From: Arthrobacter sp. 9V | Lineage (GTDB): Bacteria > Actinomycetota > Actinomycetes > Actinomycetales > Micrococcaceae | Direction of reading: 5' to 3' | Length of the DNA stretch: 64,000 nt | NCBI RefSeq assembly: GCF_902506065.1 | Contig: NZ_LR732912.1 | Coordinates: 1,038,387-1,102,386, forward strand | In this document: piece by piece, positions 9,482 to 17,632 of the stretch | Position numbering within the stretch: position 1 is the stretch's first letter | Layout of the letters: each line of letters begins with the position of its first letter | The notes under the pieces: generated by a model | Databases searched by the model: none | What the model was told of the DNA's origin: nothing | The model's input: the letters and a program-made list of their open reading frames with translations, nothing else | Program-made: the position numbers and the translations under genes

Positions 9482-10585
9482 GTGACGAACTCTGCCGAAC
9501 ACAGCTGGACGCATGCCGGGCACGGCTTGCCGCAGGCTGTTGAGCCTGCTCCCAACACCACCGCGATCGCAACGGGACTCCAGCTGCCCGCCGGATTCGC
9601 AGCGATTGCCGGCGATGCCGAGCTCGGACCGGCCATTACCACCAACCTTGCCCGGGTTGAGAAGAAGCTCCGCGAAGCCATCTCCAACTCGGACCCTTTG
9701 GCTGACGCGACGTCGCGTCACCTGGTGGAAGCCGGTGGCAAGCGCATTCGCCCCCTGCTGACCCTGCTGTGTGCGCACCTCGGTGATGCTTCACGTCCGG
9801 AGGTTGTCCAGGCCGCTGTTGTGGTGGAACTGACCCACCTGGCCACGCTGTACCACGACGATGTGATGGACTCCGCGCCCTTCCGCCGCGGTGCTCCCAC
9901 CGCCCACGAAGTGTGGGGTAACTCGGTGGCCATCCTTACCGGCGACCTCATCTTTGCCCGAGCCTCCATCCTGGTGTCCGAGCTCGGTTCCCGCGCACTG
10001 GGCATCCAGGCACGCACCTTCGAACGCTTGTGCCTCGGCCAGCTCCACGAAACAGTTGGTCCGCGCGAAGACGAAGATCCTGTGGAGCACTACCTTTCCG
10101 TCATCGCTGACAAGACCGGCTCGCTGGTGGCAGCGTCCGGCCAGCTGGGCGCGATCTTCGCCGGAGCCGACGAGTCTTACGAGGACCTGCTGGTGGAATA
10201 CGGCGAGAAAGTTGGCGTTGCCTTCCAGCTTGCCGACGACGTCATTGATGTCACCGGTGTAAAGGTCAAGTCCGGCAAATCACCGGGCACCGACCTTCGC
10301 GAAGGCGTTCCCACCCTGCCCGTCCTGCTGCTTCGCCGGGATGCTGCCGCGGGGGATGCCTCCGCTGCTGCACTCCTGGAACTGATCGACGGCGACCTAT
10401 CCTCCGACGCGGCTCTTGCTGAGGCTGTGGCCGGACTCCGTGAGCACCCCGTCACCAACGAGTCATGGAAGATTGCACGCCAGTGGTCCGCCGAGGCCGT
10501 TGCAGCTTTGGACCCGCTGCCCGAGGGCGTTGTGAAGGCGTCGCTGACCAACTTCGCCCATGCTGTGGTGGACCGCAGCAGCTAG
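9482..10585 (+). CDS. Polyprenyl diphosphate synthase (menaquinone side chain)
   Basis: A 367-aa trans-isoprenyl diphosphate synthase with GGKRIRPLL, the first aspartate-rich motif DDVMD (near residue 125, LYHDDVMDSAPFRRG) and the second motif LADDVIDVTG near residue 252. An N-terminal extension of about 45 residues precedes the catalytic fold. It builds a long all-trans prenyl chain from FPP or GGPP, and linkage to menG and the MenJ-like reductase points to the menaquinone tail. Chain length cannot be read with certainty. GTG at 9482 follows the previous stop by 9 bp. A strong hairpin follows at 10634. Confidence 0.92.
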   Translation: MTNSAEHSWTHAGHGLPQAVEPAPNTTAIATGLQLPAGFAAIAGDAELGPAITTNLARVEKKLREAISNSDPLADATSRHLVEAGGKRIRPLLTLLCAHLGDASRPEVVQAAVVVELTHLATLYHDDVMDSAPFRRGAPTAHEVWGNSVAILTGDLIFARASILVSELGSRALGIQARTFERLCLGQLHETVGPREDEDPVEHYLSVIADKTGSLVAASGQLGAIFAGADESYEDLLVEYGEKVGVAFQLADDVIDVTGVKVKSGKSPGTDLREGVPTLPVLLLRRDAAAGDASAAALLELIDGDLSSDAALAEAVAGLREHPVTNESWKIARQWSAEAVAALDPLPEGVVKASLTNFAHAVVDRSS

Positions 10586-10602
10586 GTTTCTCTCCTTGGG
10601 TT

Positions 10603-10675
10603 GTGGCTTCCTGACCCTGTTTGAGGCTATGTAGGCCGCTATGCACCCTTTTTAGGTTGCATAGCGGCCGTTCTC
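10603..10675 (+). terminator. Terminator-like palindrome, left copy of a convergent inverted repeat
   Basis: A 12-bp perfect stem (10634-10645 with 10658-10669) is followed by GTTCTCTTT. The 22 bases just before it (10603-10624) recur exactly inverted at 11932-11953 before a similar hairpin, so each of the two outward convergent genes ends in the same element. Confidence 0.75.
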
Positions 10676-10714
10676 TTTCCAAAGAAGGTCAGGACGCCAC
10701 GGCAAACGTTTGAA

Positions 10715-11584
10715 TTACGACGCCGGTACCCACTTCTGCGTCCAACGCGACGGTCCGAAGTGGCCGGCATCCCTGTTGCCCAGAACTGCGAGGACCTCGG
10801 CCACCATCTTCCCCGGGTGGTAGACGACGTCGGAGTAGTAATAGCGAAGGACGAGAAGTCCGCCTCGGATGCTGGCATTGTTCCGGTACTGGTCCTTCTT
10901 TACTTGTTTGCCCTCAAAGTGAGTACCACCGTCGAGCTCAATCACCAGGCAATCGTTGATGAGGCAGTCGACTTCACCGACGCCGGGTAGCTGCACGTGC
11001 ATCCTTACGCTCAGCCCCGCCCTGATGAAGTGGATATGCGCCAAAACCTCCAGCAAAGAATCTGCCCGTGGGATGATCAATCCCAAAGTTGCCCGCGCCC
11101 GGCCATTTCGGGTTCCCGCCAGCTTCGACCTCAAGTACTCCGGGCTGACTAACGCCTGACTAACAGCGCTCTGCACCATCACCAGAGACTCCAGTTCCGG
11201 GGGGCAGCGGAGTGCGTGGATCAGAGCGTCAGCAACCCCGGCAACAGGTAGGTAGGGATGCTGCGGATGGGTCCCGGAGGCATGGTCAACAATCCCTTGA
11301 TGGGGGAGTCCATTCCCGCAGCTTAGGTGTACAGCCTCCGGTTCGCGAAGAATCCAAAGGCCGTAGAACCTGGCTGCCGAGATGCATGTGAGGCGGCCGT
11401 TTGCCCGAAAGGCGGCTACGACGTCGGCGTCCGCTCCTTTGGTAGCGAAGACGCCGCGCTGCAATCTGGTGATCATCCCGGAACTCACAGCTGTTGCCAG
11501 CGTCCTTTCGGAGAAGCCCGCGCGCTTCAGGTCAGCGGTCCTGGCAGCACCGTGTCTGGATCGAAGGAAGTCGTTGAGGTCCAT
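10715..11584 (-). CDS. AbiEi-type N-terminal domain / DUF559 protein
   Basis: A 289-aa protein. Residues 1-60 (DFLRSRHGAARTADLKRAGFSERTL, then a MITRLQRGVFA-like wing) resemble the winged-helix N-terminus of AbiEi-type antitoxins. The C-terminal third holds a DUF559/Vsr-like nuclease core with VDCLINDCLVIELDGGTHF followed by KKDQYRN and VLRYYYSDV. Such proteins are common and scattered in actinobacteria; no AbiEii toxin gene lies next to it, so calling it a toxin-antitoxin unit is not justified. The true start is probably ATG at 11584; a TTG one codon earlier is also in frame. It sits between inverted terminator-like repeats, which suggests separate acquisition. Confidence 0.75.
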   Translation of the reverse strand: MDLNDFLRSRHGAARTADLKRAGFSERTLATAVSSGMITRLQRGVFATKGADADVVAAFRANGRLTCISAARFYGLWILREPEAVHLSCGNGLPHQGIVDHASGTHPQHPYLPVAGVADALIHALRCPPELESLVMVQSAVSQALVSPEYLRSKLAGTRNGRARATLGLIIPRADSLLEVLAHIHFIRAGLSVRMHVQLPGVGEVDCLINDCLVIELDGGTHFEGKQVKKDQYRNNASIRGGLLVLRYYYSDVVYHPGKMVAEVLAVLGNRDAGHFGPSRWTQKWVPAS

Positions 11585-11587
11585 CAA

Positions 11588-11875
11588 GCCATGGTTACGG
11601 TGTTAGAGACTGCTCCGCGCCTGCCTGCGGGCCTATGTGGATAACTCCACGAGGCCGTAAAGAGGACGCTGCAACTTGAATTTACGTTGACCCAGAGAGT
11701 TGCACATGTGACAGGATTGTCATAAGCTATTCACGGATCCACTAAATGCCTCCGGTGGGTCTGATGCGAACGGAGATTGTGGTCCCGGTTCGGTGCAGCG
11801 TATGACTCGTAACGTTGCAGCGAGCCGGGGCCATTCCGTTTAACCTCAAAACCCGGTGGCATCGTGACCTTCTTT
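11588..11875. other. Gene-free stretch
   Basis: About 290 bases with lower GC than the neighbourhood. It must hold the promoter of the minus-strand DUF559-like gene. I see no convincing protein, tRNA or structured RNA in it. Confidence 0.5.
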
Positions 11876-11953
11876 AAAAGCAAAACGGCCTCTATGCAAG
11901 CAATAAAGGTTGCGTAGAGGCCGAAAGCAGTTCAAACAGGGTCAGGAAGCCAC
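11876..11953 (-). terminator. Terminator of the SUKH-like gene, right copy of the inverted repeat
   Basis: A 12-bp stem (11887-11898 with 11911-11922, one wobble) is followed on the minus strand by GTTTTGCTTTT. Bases 11932-11953 are the exact inverse of 10603-10624. Confidence 0.75.
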
Positions 11954-11966
11954 GGGGGCCTGGAAG

Positions 11967-12392
11967 TTAGTCTTCGTCGTCGTTGAATGCCCACTCGAAC
12001 ATGTCGAACACGAACTCGGAGAACGTGCCCTCCTCGCTCTTCCACTGGCCGCGGGCGTTGTTGCGGCGCCAGACGATGGGGTCCGGGATGCTGAGATCGG
12101 CGGTGCGGAAGCCCCAGGTGAACTGTTCGTCCTCATCCTCAAGGAACATGAGGAATCCTTCGTCGTCCACCTCGAGTTCCTCGGGGTCCCAGAAGTAGTG
12201 GTAGGCCTCCATGAGGTCCTCGCAGCCGCCGATAGCAAGGTAGAACTCGCGGAGGACCAGCGGGATGGTGAAGGAGTGATCTGAGAGGGCGTCGTCCAGC
12301 TCATCCGACGTGAGGCCGTCTTCTTCCTGCCATTCATCCTCGAGATACTTTGGGACCAGCGCGCGGAACTTCTCGAGGAACATGTCAGTCAT
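11967..12392 (-). CDS. SUKH (SMI1/KNR4)-like acidic protein
   Basis: A 141-aa, strongly acidic protein. Residues 40-56 (SFTIPLVLREFYLAIGG) match the core pattern of SMI1/KNR4 (SUKH) proteins, where a P-x-x-L-x-x-F-Y/L motif precedes a G-G turn; later aromatic segments (YHYFWDPEELEV, FTWGFRTADL) fit the same fold. Many bacterial SUKH proteins are immunity proteins against secreted nuclease toxins. A nuclease toxin operon lies 1.5 kb away, but a TRIC channel gene and a chelatase gene intervene, so this is at most an orphan immunity gene. The fold assignment comes from motif reading only. Confidence 0.65.
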   Translation of the reverse strand: MTDMFLEKFRALVPKYLEDEWQEEDGLTSDELDDALSDHSFTIPLVLREFYLAIGGCEDLMEAYHYFWDPEELEVDDEGFLMFLEDEDEQFTWGFRTADLSIPDPIVWRRNNARGQWKSEEGTFSEFVFDMFEWAFNDDED

Positions 12393-12405
12393 GCTCTTAT
12401 CCTAG

Positions 12406-13077
12406 CTAATCCCGGACACCGGAAATTGCGCCCCCACCGGTCCCTGCGCGATGCCATCCCCGGACAGCCAGGGGGACGTACCAGCCGCGGCGCCAGGCGG
12501 TCACCCGGAAAGTGAAAACAACACCGGCAATGACACACGCCGTAAGCCCGCTGAACAGGCCAAGATGCCAAAGCAACGTGGTCAAACCGGCGCCCACGAA
12601 GGCAGGCAGCGCATAGATATCGCGGTTGTTGAACAGGGTAGGAATCTCGTTTGCCGTGATGTCACGGAGCAGTCCGCCGCCCACTCCTGTGGTCACACCC
12701 AGGAGGATCGCGGCCACCGGGTTCATGCCCGCACTAATGGCCTTCAGGGTGCCGGTGATGCAGAACAACGCCAATCCACCGGCATCGAACAGCGTCAACA
12801 GGGACGTGAAACGCTGCACCGACGAGAAAAGGTAGTAGACCAGCAAGGCTGCCAGCACAGGCGGGGCGAGGTAGGCGGGGTTTGTGAAGGCGATCGGGGG
12901 ACCGGCGTTGATCACGATGTCGCGGATTACGCCACCGCCCAGCGCTGCAATGGACGCGAGCAGTATGGATCCGACAAAGTCGAACTGCTTCCGGGCGGCC
13001 AACAACGAGCCCGACACAGCAAAAAAGAACACGCCGATGAGGTCAAGCCAAAGAAGAACAATGTCAAAGGAAATCAA
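12406..13077 (-). CDS. Trimeric intracellular cation (TRIC) channel family protein (UPF0126)
   Basis: A 223-aa membrane protein with about seven hydrophobic helices arranged as two repeats, each with the glycine-rich kink: ALGGGVIRDIV near residue 45 and GVGGGLLRDI near residue 130. This is the UPF0126 pattern, whose bacterial members form potassium-conducting trimeric channels. The start is TTG at 13077, directly at the conserved first helix. The polar, glycine-rich tail is longer than usual. It is divergent from the sirohydrochlorin chelatase with 63 bp between. Confidence 0.88.
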   Translation of the reverse strand: MISFDIVLLWLDLIGVFFFAVSGSLLAARKQFDFVGSILLASIAALGGGVIRDIVINAGPPIAFTNPAYLAPPVLAALLVYYLFSSVQRFTSLLTLFDAGGLALFCITGTLKAISAGMNPVAAILLGVTTGVGGGLLRDITANEIPTLFNNRDIYALPAFVGAGLTTLLWHLGLFSGLTACVIAGVVFTFRVTAWRRGWYVPLAVRGWHRAGTGGGAISGVRD

Positions 13078-13140
13078 GTGGACGGGTTCTTTCTTAACGT
13101 GCTTAACAACAGGTGCTGGCTCAACGTTACGCTAGCTCCC

Positions 13141-13842
13141 ATGAACAGCCCTGTTTTGATCGCTTGCGCCCATGGAACCCGCAATGCCGAAGGCCAAGCT
13201 GCCATCCGGCGCGTGATGGCGGAAATTGAAACTCTCCGCCCCGGTTTGCGCGTTGTTGAGGCCTACGTGGACGTGCAGGAACCCGAGTTGGGCGGCGTGG
13301 TGGAGGGCCTGCCGGAGGGGACTGCCGCCGTCGTCGTACCGCTTTTGCTCTCTACCGGCTTCCACATCAAGGTGGACGTGCCCAAGGCCATCAAGAGCCG
13401 CGCTGAGGTAGTTGCTGCCAGGCCGTTGGGTCCGGACCCGCGTCTGGCCGAGTTGTTGGCCACCCACCTGCGTGCGGCCGGGTTGCAGGAGAACGACGGC
13501 GTGCTGCTGGCCGCCGCGGGATCGTCCCTTCCGGACGGCTCGGTTGACTCTGAAGAGCAGGGGCGGCTCCTCGGTGAGCTGCTGCCCAACAAAGTGCGGG
13601 TCGCCTATGGCGCCAGTGCCCAACCGACAGTGCCCGACGGCGTCGCCTCCTTGCGTGCCGAGCTCGCCGCTGACGGTGGGACCGGCCGGGTTTTCATTGC
13701 CTCCTACCTGCTGGCAACCGGCTATTTCCACGACCAGCTGGCCAAGGCAGGCGCAGACATTGTGGCGGCACCCCTGCTGCCGTCTCCTGTGTTGGCGGAG
13801 ATCGCGCTGGAACGGTACGACGCAGTGTTGGCTAGCCGCTGA
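13141..13842 (+). CDS. Sirohydrochlorin chelatase (CbiX/SirB family)
   Basis: A 233-aa protein beginning PVLIACAHGTRNAEG, the chelatase motif with the metal-binding histidine, followed by VVEAYVDVQEPELG and VVPLLLSTGFHIKVDVP; the second half repeats the fold (LAAAGSSLPDG, IASYLLATGYFHDQL). It inserts iron into sirohydrochlorin to give siroheme, the cofactor of the sulfite reductase at 17.6 kb; CysG at 37.9 kb makes the precursor. The ATG at 13141 marks the conserved start although the frame is open far upstream. A TTAACA and a TACGCT hexamer ending 7 nt before the ATG suggest a leaderless transcript. Confidence 0.88.
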   Translation: MNSPVLIACAHGTRNAEGQAAIRRVMAEIETLRPGLRVVEAYVDVQEPELGGVVEGLPEGTAAVVVPLLLSTGFHIKVDVPKAIKSRAEVVAARPLGPDPRLAELLATHLRAAGLQENDGVLLAAAGSSLPDGSVDSEEQGRLLGELLPNKVRVAYGASAQPTVPDGVASLRAELAADGGTGRVFIASYLLATGYFHDQLAKAGADIVAAPLLPSPVLAEIALERYDAVLASR

Positions 13843-13851
13843 CCACAGCGG

Positions 13852-14328
13852 TTAGGCATCCTCCGGGGTCCATGTGGCGCCCTTCATTTCTTCCTTGAAC
13901 CAGTCGGGGATGTGGTCTTCGTCCCGGGGGAAGAGGTACAGCTCTTGGGCGTATGCACTGGGTCCCGGGTCTCCGAGTTCCCAGTCCGGTTTGTCGGTGT
14001 AGTTGTAGCTGGTCTCCCAGCCGTCGCCAGTGGGGGTGATTGTCAGCGTCATCGATAGCCACGCGCCCTTGCCAGGCTGGTAGGTAACTTCCCGCAGTTT
14101 CATAGCTGATACGAGCACATCCTTTCGTGGACGGGCGCGTTCCAACTCCAGGCCGTCCCGGTAGAGCTTTGCGATGGCGCCGCCCGTACCGCCGGTCTCC
14201 ATATATACATAAGCAAAGCTGTCCCACTCAATGTCAAAAGGCCGTGCCGTCCAAAGTCCTTCCGCAATGGTTCTCTCTAGTTCTCGAGTCGATTCGAAAG
14301 TGTCCTTTGAGGCGGCTCCTTGCGTCAT
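13852..14328 (-). CDS. YezG-like immunity protein, copy 2
   Basis: A 158-aa acidic protein clearly paralogous to its upstream neighbour: both share an ERTIAE/ERIIAE start region, the W-E-T/A-SYNY core, and an identical run PDWFKEEMKGATWTP at the C-terminus. The DGWETSYNYTDKPDWELG and LYLFPRDEDHIPDWF segments resemble the YezG/DUF600 family, the immunity partners of LXG toxins with non-specific endonuclease domains. It is the last gene of the toxin operon, 10 bp after copy 1. It should act in the cytosol by binding and blocking the toxin's nuclease domain (inference from family and position). Confidence 0.75.
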   Translation of the reverse strand: MTQGAASKDTFESTRELERTIAEGLWTARPFDIEWDSFAYVYMETGGTGGAIAKLYRDGLELERARPRKDVLVSAMKLREVTYQPGKGAWLSMTLTITPTGDGWETSYNYTDKPDWELGDPGPSAYAQELYLFPRDEDHIPDWFKEEMKGATWTPEDA

Positions 14329-14338
14329 TCTGGAAGCC

Positions 14339-14821
14339 CTAGTCGGAATCCGGGGTCCAGGTGGCGCCCTTCATTTCTTCTTTGAACCAGTCGGGGATGT
14401 GTTTATCGTCCCGGGGATAGAGGTACAGTTCCTGAGCATAAGAGTCAGCGGACGGTTCGCCGAGCTCCCAATGCGGCCTGTCGTTGTAATTGTAGGAAGC
14501 TTCCCAGCCATCGCCGGTGGGCTCGACGCGCAAGCGCATCGAGAACCAAGTACCCTTTCCGGGGAGATACATCAGTTCACGCAGTCTCTTGACAGCAAAA
14601 ATGACGGCCGGAGTTGTGCCCTTGCGATCAATTTCTTTGCCATCAACGTAGACCTTCGCAACCGAGCTGCCGCGGCCGCCAATTTGAGACCGAACGTATT
14701 CCATAGCGTCCCACTGAGCGTCCAGCGGCCGGAGCGACCACATGTCTTCGGCGATGATGCGCTCTTGTTCCTGGGCCTCTTCAAATGCCTCGTCGATATC
14801 TGCTTCAGTCAAGGTTTCCAA
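14339..14821 (-). CDS. YezG-like immunity protein, copy 1
   Basis: A 160-aa acidic protein overlapping the 3' end of the toxin gene by 13 bp, the coupling expected of a cognate immunity gene. Motifs are DGWEASYNYNDRPHWELG in the middle and LYLYPRDDKHIPDWF near the end, as in YezG/DUF600 proteins. It differs from copy 2 mainly in the N-terminal 70 residues. The two copies could cover related toxin variants, or one may be a relic of recombination of toxin tips. Confidence 0.78.
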   Translation of the reverse strand: METLTEADIDEAFEEAQEQERIIAEDMWSLRPLDAQWDAMEYVRSQIGGRGSSVAKVYVDGKEIDRKGTTPAVIFAVKRLRELMYLPGKGTWFSMRLRVEPTGDGWEASYNYNDRPHWELGEPSADSYAQELYLYPRDDKHIPDWFKEEMKGATWTPDSD

Positions 14822-16992
14822 CTTCCTATGATGTTCTCGAATTCTTCATCGGCGACGAGCGCTCCGTCTACCCGGGCCCGCACGCTGATTGTTTCAGGGG
14901 TCTTCAAACCAGGGGTCCTAATCAAGGTGATCTCGGCATCAATCGTAGGAGGGGGAATCCGGGACGCCTTTTCTTTCAAAGCCTGCTCGAACATGTAGAA
15001 GCTATCAACGTTGGCCGAGTTCTGATTCAGTTCGCGTAGCATGCCGATCACGTTGATGCGTTCTCCGATTCCGTCGAAGAGCCGCGCGATGAGGTGTCCG
15101 CCGTCGTATTTCACGCCTGGCGGGAGTAGATTCAGGCGGCGCAACTCCTCCATCGCTTCGCGGCCGACCAAACCCTGAATCCAGCCAGACCGGCGTCCGT
15201 CGCCAAGTTCGAGACCCTTAACCTTCGCGTACTCTGTGAGTCCCTCGTCATTGGTCTTGTAGGTGAATTCACTCTTGAGCCCCTCCACCTTGTACGTCAT
15301 GTCCGGCAGCGGGTTGTTTAGGTCAGGGTTCAGTTTGTCCTTAACCTTGGTGATGACGGCTTCTTTGATGGTCCCGTTCGCATCCGTAATGAACGTACCG
15401 CGGCCGGGCACCCTGTATTCCGTGTTGGGTGCAAAGCCTTCGGTGATTTTGGTCCAGGGTGTCCTGGGTCCGGGAACCATGGAATCGGGGACACGAACCA
15501 CTTGCTGCACTGCAGGGTTCGAGGCGTCGTGGAGCGGCGAAGGTTCGAGTTGGGCGATGACTTCGTGATGCTCCGCGGCCCTGCCGAGGGTGCCCATTGC
15601 CGGGGGTCGGTAGGCGGCCTGGTCCAGGCGGTCGATGCCATGAAGGACCTCGTCAGCCAAGCCACCCAAAGGCCCACGTCCCATCCCGGAGACGCCGTCC
15701 GCCACGCGGACTGCGCCGGCACCGTCGTCGAGGTGGTTGAGGAGGTCCGCGGATCCCTGCAACGGTGGTTTGATCAGGTTCTCCCAGGTGGCCACCTTGA
15801 CCGTAGTCATCACGTCAGTGATCTTGGCTACCGTGACTGACCGGAGTTCTCCGAGTTTGGCAAGGCCCGGCAGTGTGCCGGGCAGGCTTGCCAGGTTACC
15901 CGCAGTGGCAAGTCGCAAACCCAGCCGTTCGGCGAGGGACCCGGCTTTCAGGACGCCAGCCGTACCGAAGGAGGCAACGAAGGCGCCAACATCCGCTGAG
16001 TTGCGGGTCAGGGCATATTCCCATTCGCCCTTTGACCATGCGTCCGCCTGGACCAAGTCCGGGATGACCTTTCCCAACTGTTGGGCCGCAGCGTCCTGCT
16101 CCTCTTGCTTCCCCGTAATTGCCCGGTCCAGCCAGATGCCGGGGGATACAAACATGCCGACGTTCCAGAGCATGCTGCCCACGCCACTCCACGCATCGCC
16201 GAAATTTTGGGTGGTGAGGCCCATTTCCTTGATCTCGGGTTTCCACGCCAGCGACAGGGGGGTCAACGAGTAGGCACCGGCCACTAACTCCCAGCCCGAT
16301 TCCGCCAAGCCCTGGCCGGCACCCATCCAGCCCCGGTGTCTAGCCCGATCCACTGGTGCACCCCACGGGAGATCGCCCTGCGCTGCCAAGGCATTCAGAG
16401 TGCCGGCGTCAACGGCATGAACGTTGGATCCATCCGGCTTCGCGTGGGAATCGTTGATGTTCACATACTGTGTGCCGCCGTACTGGGCCGTGATCTTATT
16501 AGCACACTCCTGCTCGGCCTTTATGAACCGAGCCTTAATGTTGTTGAGCTCAGCGAATAGCCGGTTCTGCTCGCTGACGAGTTCGGGCACGGTGGCCCAC
16601 TCGTCGCCCTTGAGCTCAATGCGCGAACTGAGATTTCCGGCATCGCTCCTCAGAAGGTCGCTTCTCGTTTTGATGTCGCGGCAAGCTGAAGCGAAGGCCG
16701 ACAGCGCGGAGGCAACCATCGAAACTCCGCTCTTGAGATCTTCCGCCATGGTTTTTACTGGCGAAAATGCCGCCAGCAGTTGTGGCTGCTCGGGTGTGTG
16801 AAAGGGCCCGGCCAAGGCATTCCAGCCCGAGGCTGTGGCCTCAACTGATGCCTGATAAGTCGCTCCGGCAGTTGATAAGGCGGCAGCCTGCGCATCCAAA
16901 GCCTCGGGATTGGGCACAACTGGCAGCGCCGTGAGGTCGAGGCCCGGGACCCCACCACCAGGGGCAACGCAAACGTCATTAAAGGTAGTCAT
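14809..16992 (-). CDS. Polymorphic nuclease toxin with T7SS-type N-terminal region
   Basis: A 727-aa protein without a signal peptide. Residues 1-190 are mostly alpha-helical, like WXG/LXG secretion domains. Residues 230-400 contain a hydrophobic, glycine-rich stretch (GSMLWNVGMFVSPGIWLD, then SFGTAGVLKAGSLAERLGLRLATAG). The C-terminal 150 residues form the toxin tip: GDGRRSGWIQG, then YDGGHLIARLFDGIGERINV with the catalytic-type histidine and a downstream asparagine, as in DNA/RNA non-specific endonucleases (Endonuclea_NS_2), the domain paired with YezG immunity in Bacillus YeeF. An Esx-like gene precedes it by 9 bp and two YezG-like genes follow. Target and export route are inferred; no ESX core genes are in the window. 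Confidence 0.8.
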   Translation of the reverse strand: MTTFNDVCVAPGGGVPGLDLTALPVVPNPEALDAQAAALSTAGATYQASVEATASGWNALAGPFHTPEQPQLLAAFSPVKTMAEDLKSGVSMVASALSAFASACRDIKTRSDLLRSDAGNLSSRIELKGDEWATVPELVSEQNRLFAELNNIKARFIKAEQECANKITAQYGGTQYVNINDSHAKPDGSNVHAVDAGTLNALAAQGDLPWGAPVDRARHRGWMGAGQGLAESGWELVAGAYSLTPLSLAWKPEIKEMGLTTQNFGDAWSGVGSMLWNVGMFVSPGIWLDRAITGKQEEQDAAAQQLGKVIPDLVQADAWSKGEWEYALTRNSADVGAFVASFGTAGVLKAGSLAERLGLRLATAGNLASLPGTLPGLAKLGELRSVTVAKITDVMTTVKVATWENLIKPPLQGSADLLNHLDDGAGAVRVADGVSGMGRGPLGGLADEVLHGIDRLDQAAYRPPAMGTLGRAAEHHEVIAQLEPSPLHDASNPAVQQVVRVPDSMVPGPRTPWTKITEGFAPNTEYRVPGRGTFITDANGTIKEAVITKVKDKLNPDLNNPLPDMTYKVEGLKSEFTYKTNDEGLTEYAKVKGLELGDGRRSGWIQGLVGREAMEELRRLNLLPPGVKYDGGHLIARLFDGIGERINVIGMLRELNQNSANVDSFYMFEQALKEKASRIPPPTIDAEITLIRTPGLKTPETISVRARVDGALVADEEFENIIGSWKP

Positions 16993-17001
16993 GACGTCCC
17001 T

Positions 17002-17382
17002 TTAGCCGAGTTGCGCCGGACGATGACCTGCCCGGTGTGGAGGAGGACCGGCGTCGTACGCGTGGTTACCGGCAGAGATAGCTGATGCCTGGGCCTGCTG
17101 CGCCATGATGCCGTCTGCTTGCACGTAGGCCACCAGGGCGTCGTTGGTTCCCTGAACGATTGCTGTGGACCTACCGGAAATGAACTTGAGCTTGAGTGCC
17201 AGCGACTGCTCTACGTACTCAGTTAGCGCCTGAGATACAAGGCCCGTGCCGAGCGTCGCCCCGACATCGGCCAGGGCGCTCCCCAGACCGTTAGCCGCGT
17301 CATTTTGGGCGTCTATGTTGGAGGCCGCCGTGGTCAGCACGGCGTGAGTGCCAGCGGTATCAATATTCCAGTTAAGCGTCAT
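17002..17382 (-). CDS. Small helical Esx-like partner protein
   Basis: A 126-aa helical protein (MTLNWNIDTAGTHAVLTTAA start) with few charged residues and a W in the first turn, heading the toxin operon. Size, position and composition resemble WXG100-like or LapX-like partners that pair with the helical N-terminus of T7SS toxins and target them for export. The canonical central WXG motif is missing, so this is an inference from context. GGGGGAACC precedes the ATG at 17382. It is divergent from the sulfite reductase promoter with 250 bp between. Confidence 0.6.
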   Translation of the reverse strand: MTLNWNIDTAGTHAVLTTAASNIDAQNDAANGLGSALADVGATLGTGLVSQALTEYVEQSLALKLKFISGRSTAIVQGTNDALVAYVQADGIMAQQAQASAISAGNHAYDAGPPPHRAGHRPAQLG

Positions 17383-17585
17383 GGTTCCCCCAATAGTGTC
17401 CTCGGACTAGGCCGGTCCCCGAAAGACGCTACAACGATTGGACAAATCCGTCTTGTCACACGCTGGGACCCCGAAAAACGTCACGAAACGGGCCACAGCG
17501 CCACAATAGGAACCTGCACAAGAAGCCCTCAGCAACAAGGCCAATGAAGCCTTCGTGACGAAATGTTTCCCTAGGTGACTTCGCG

Positions 17586-17632
17586 TTTCCGGACCTTTGC
17601 TGGCGAAAACTGGCCAGACCTACAGTCGATGT
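17586..17632 (+). promoter_or_regulatory. Promoter of the sulfite reductase-cysHDN operon (leaderless)
   Basis: TTTCCG at 17586, TTGCTG (-35) at 17597-17602, an 18-bp spacer, TACAGT (-10) at 17621-17626, then 6 nt to the ATG at 17633. The same box and spacing occur before the ssu leader (23622) and cysG (37834). Confidence 0.65.

Noticed and set aside
10715..11584. A complete AbiE toxin-antitoxin pair
   Set aside because: Only an AbiEi-like N-terminal domain is present. The neighbouring genes are a prenyl synthase and an acidic SUKH-like protein, and no AbiEii nucleotidyltransferase is seen.
12451..13842. A 463-codon plus-strand frame ending as the sirohydrochlorin chelatase
   Set aside because: The first 230 codons overlap the TRIC channel gene on the other strand and have no domain. 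The chelatase starts at 13141.
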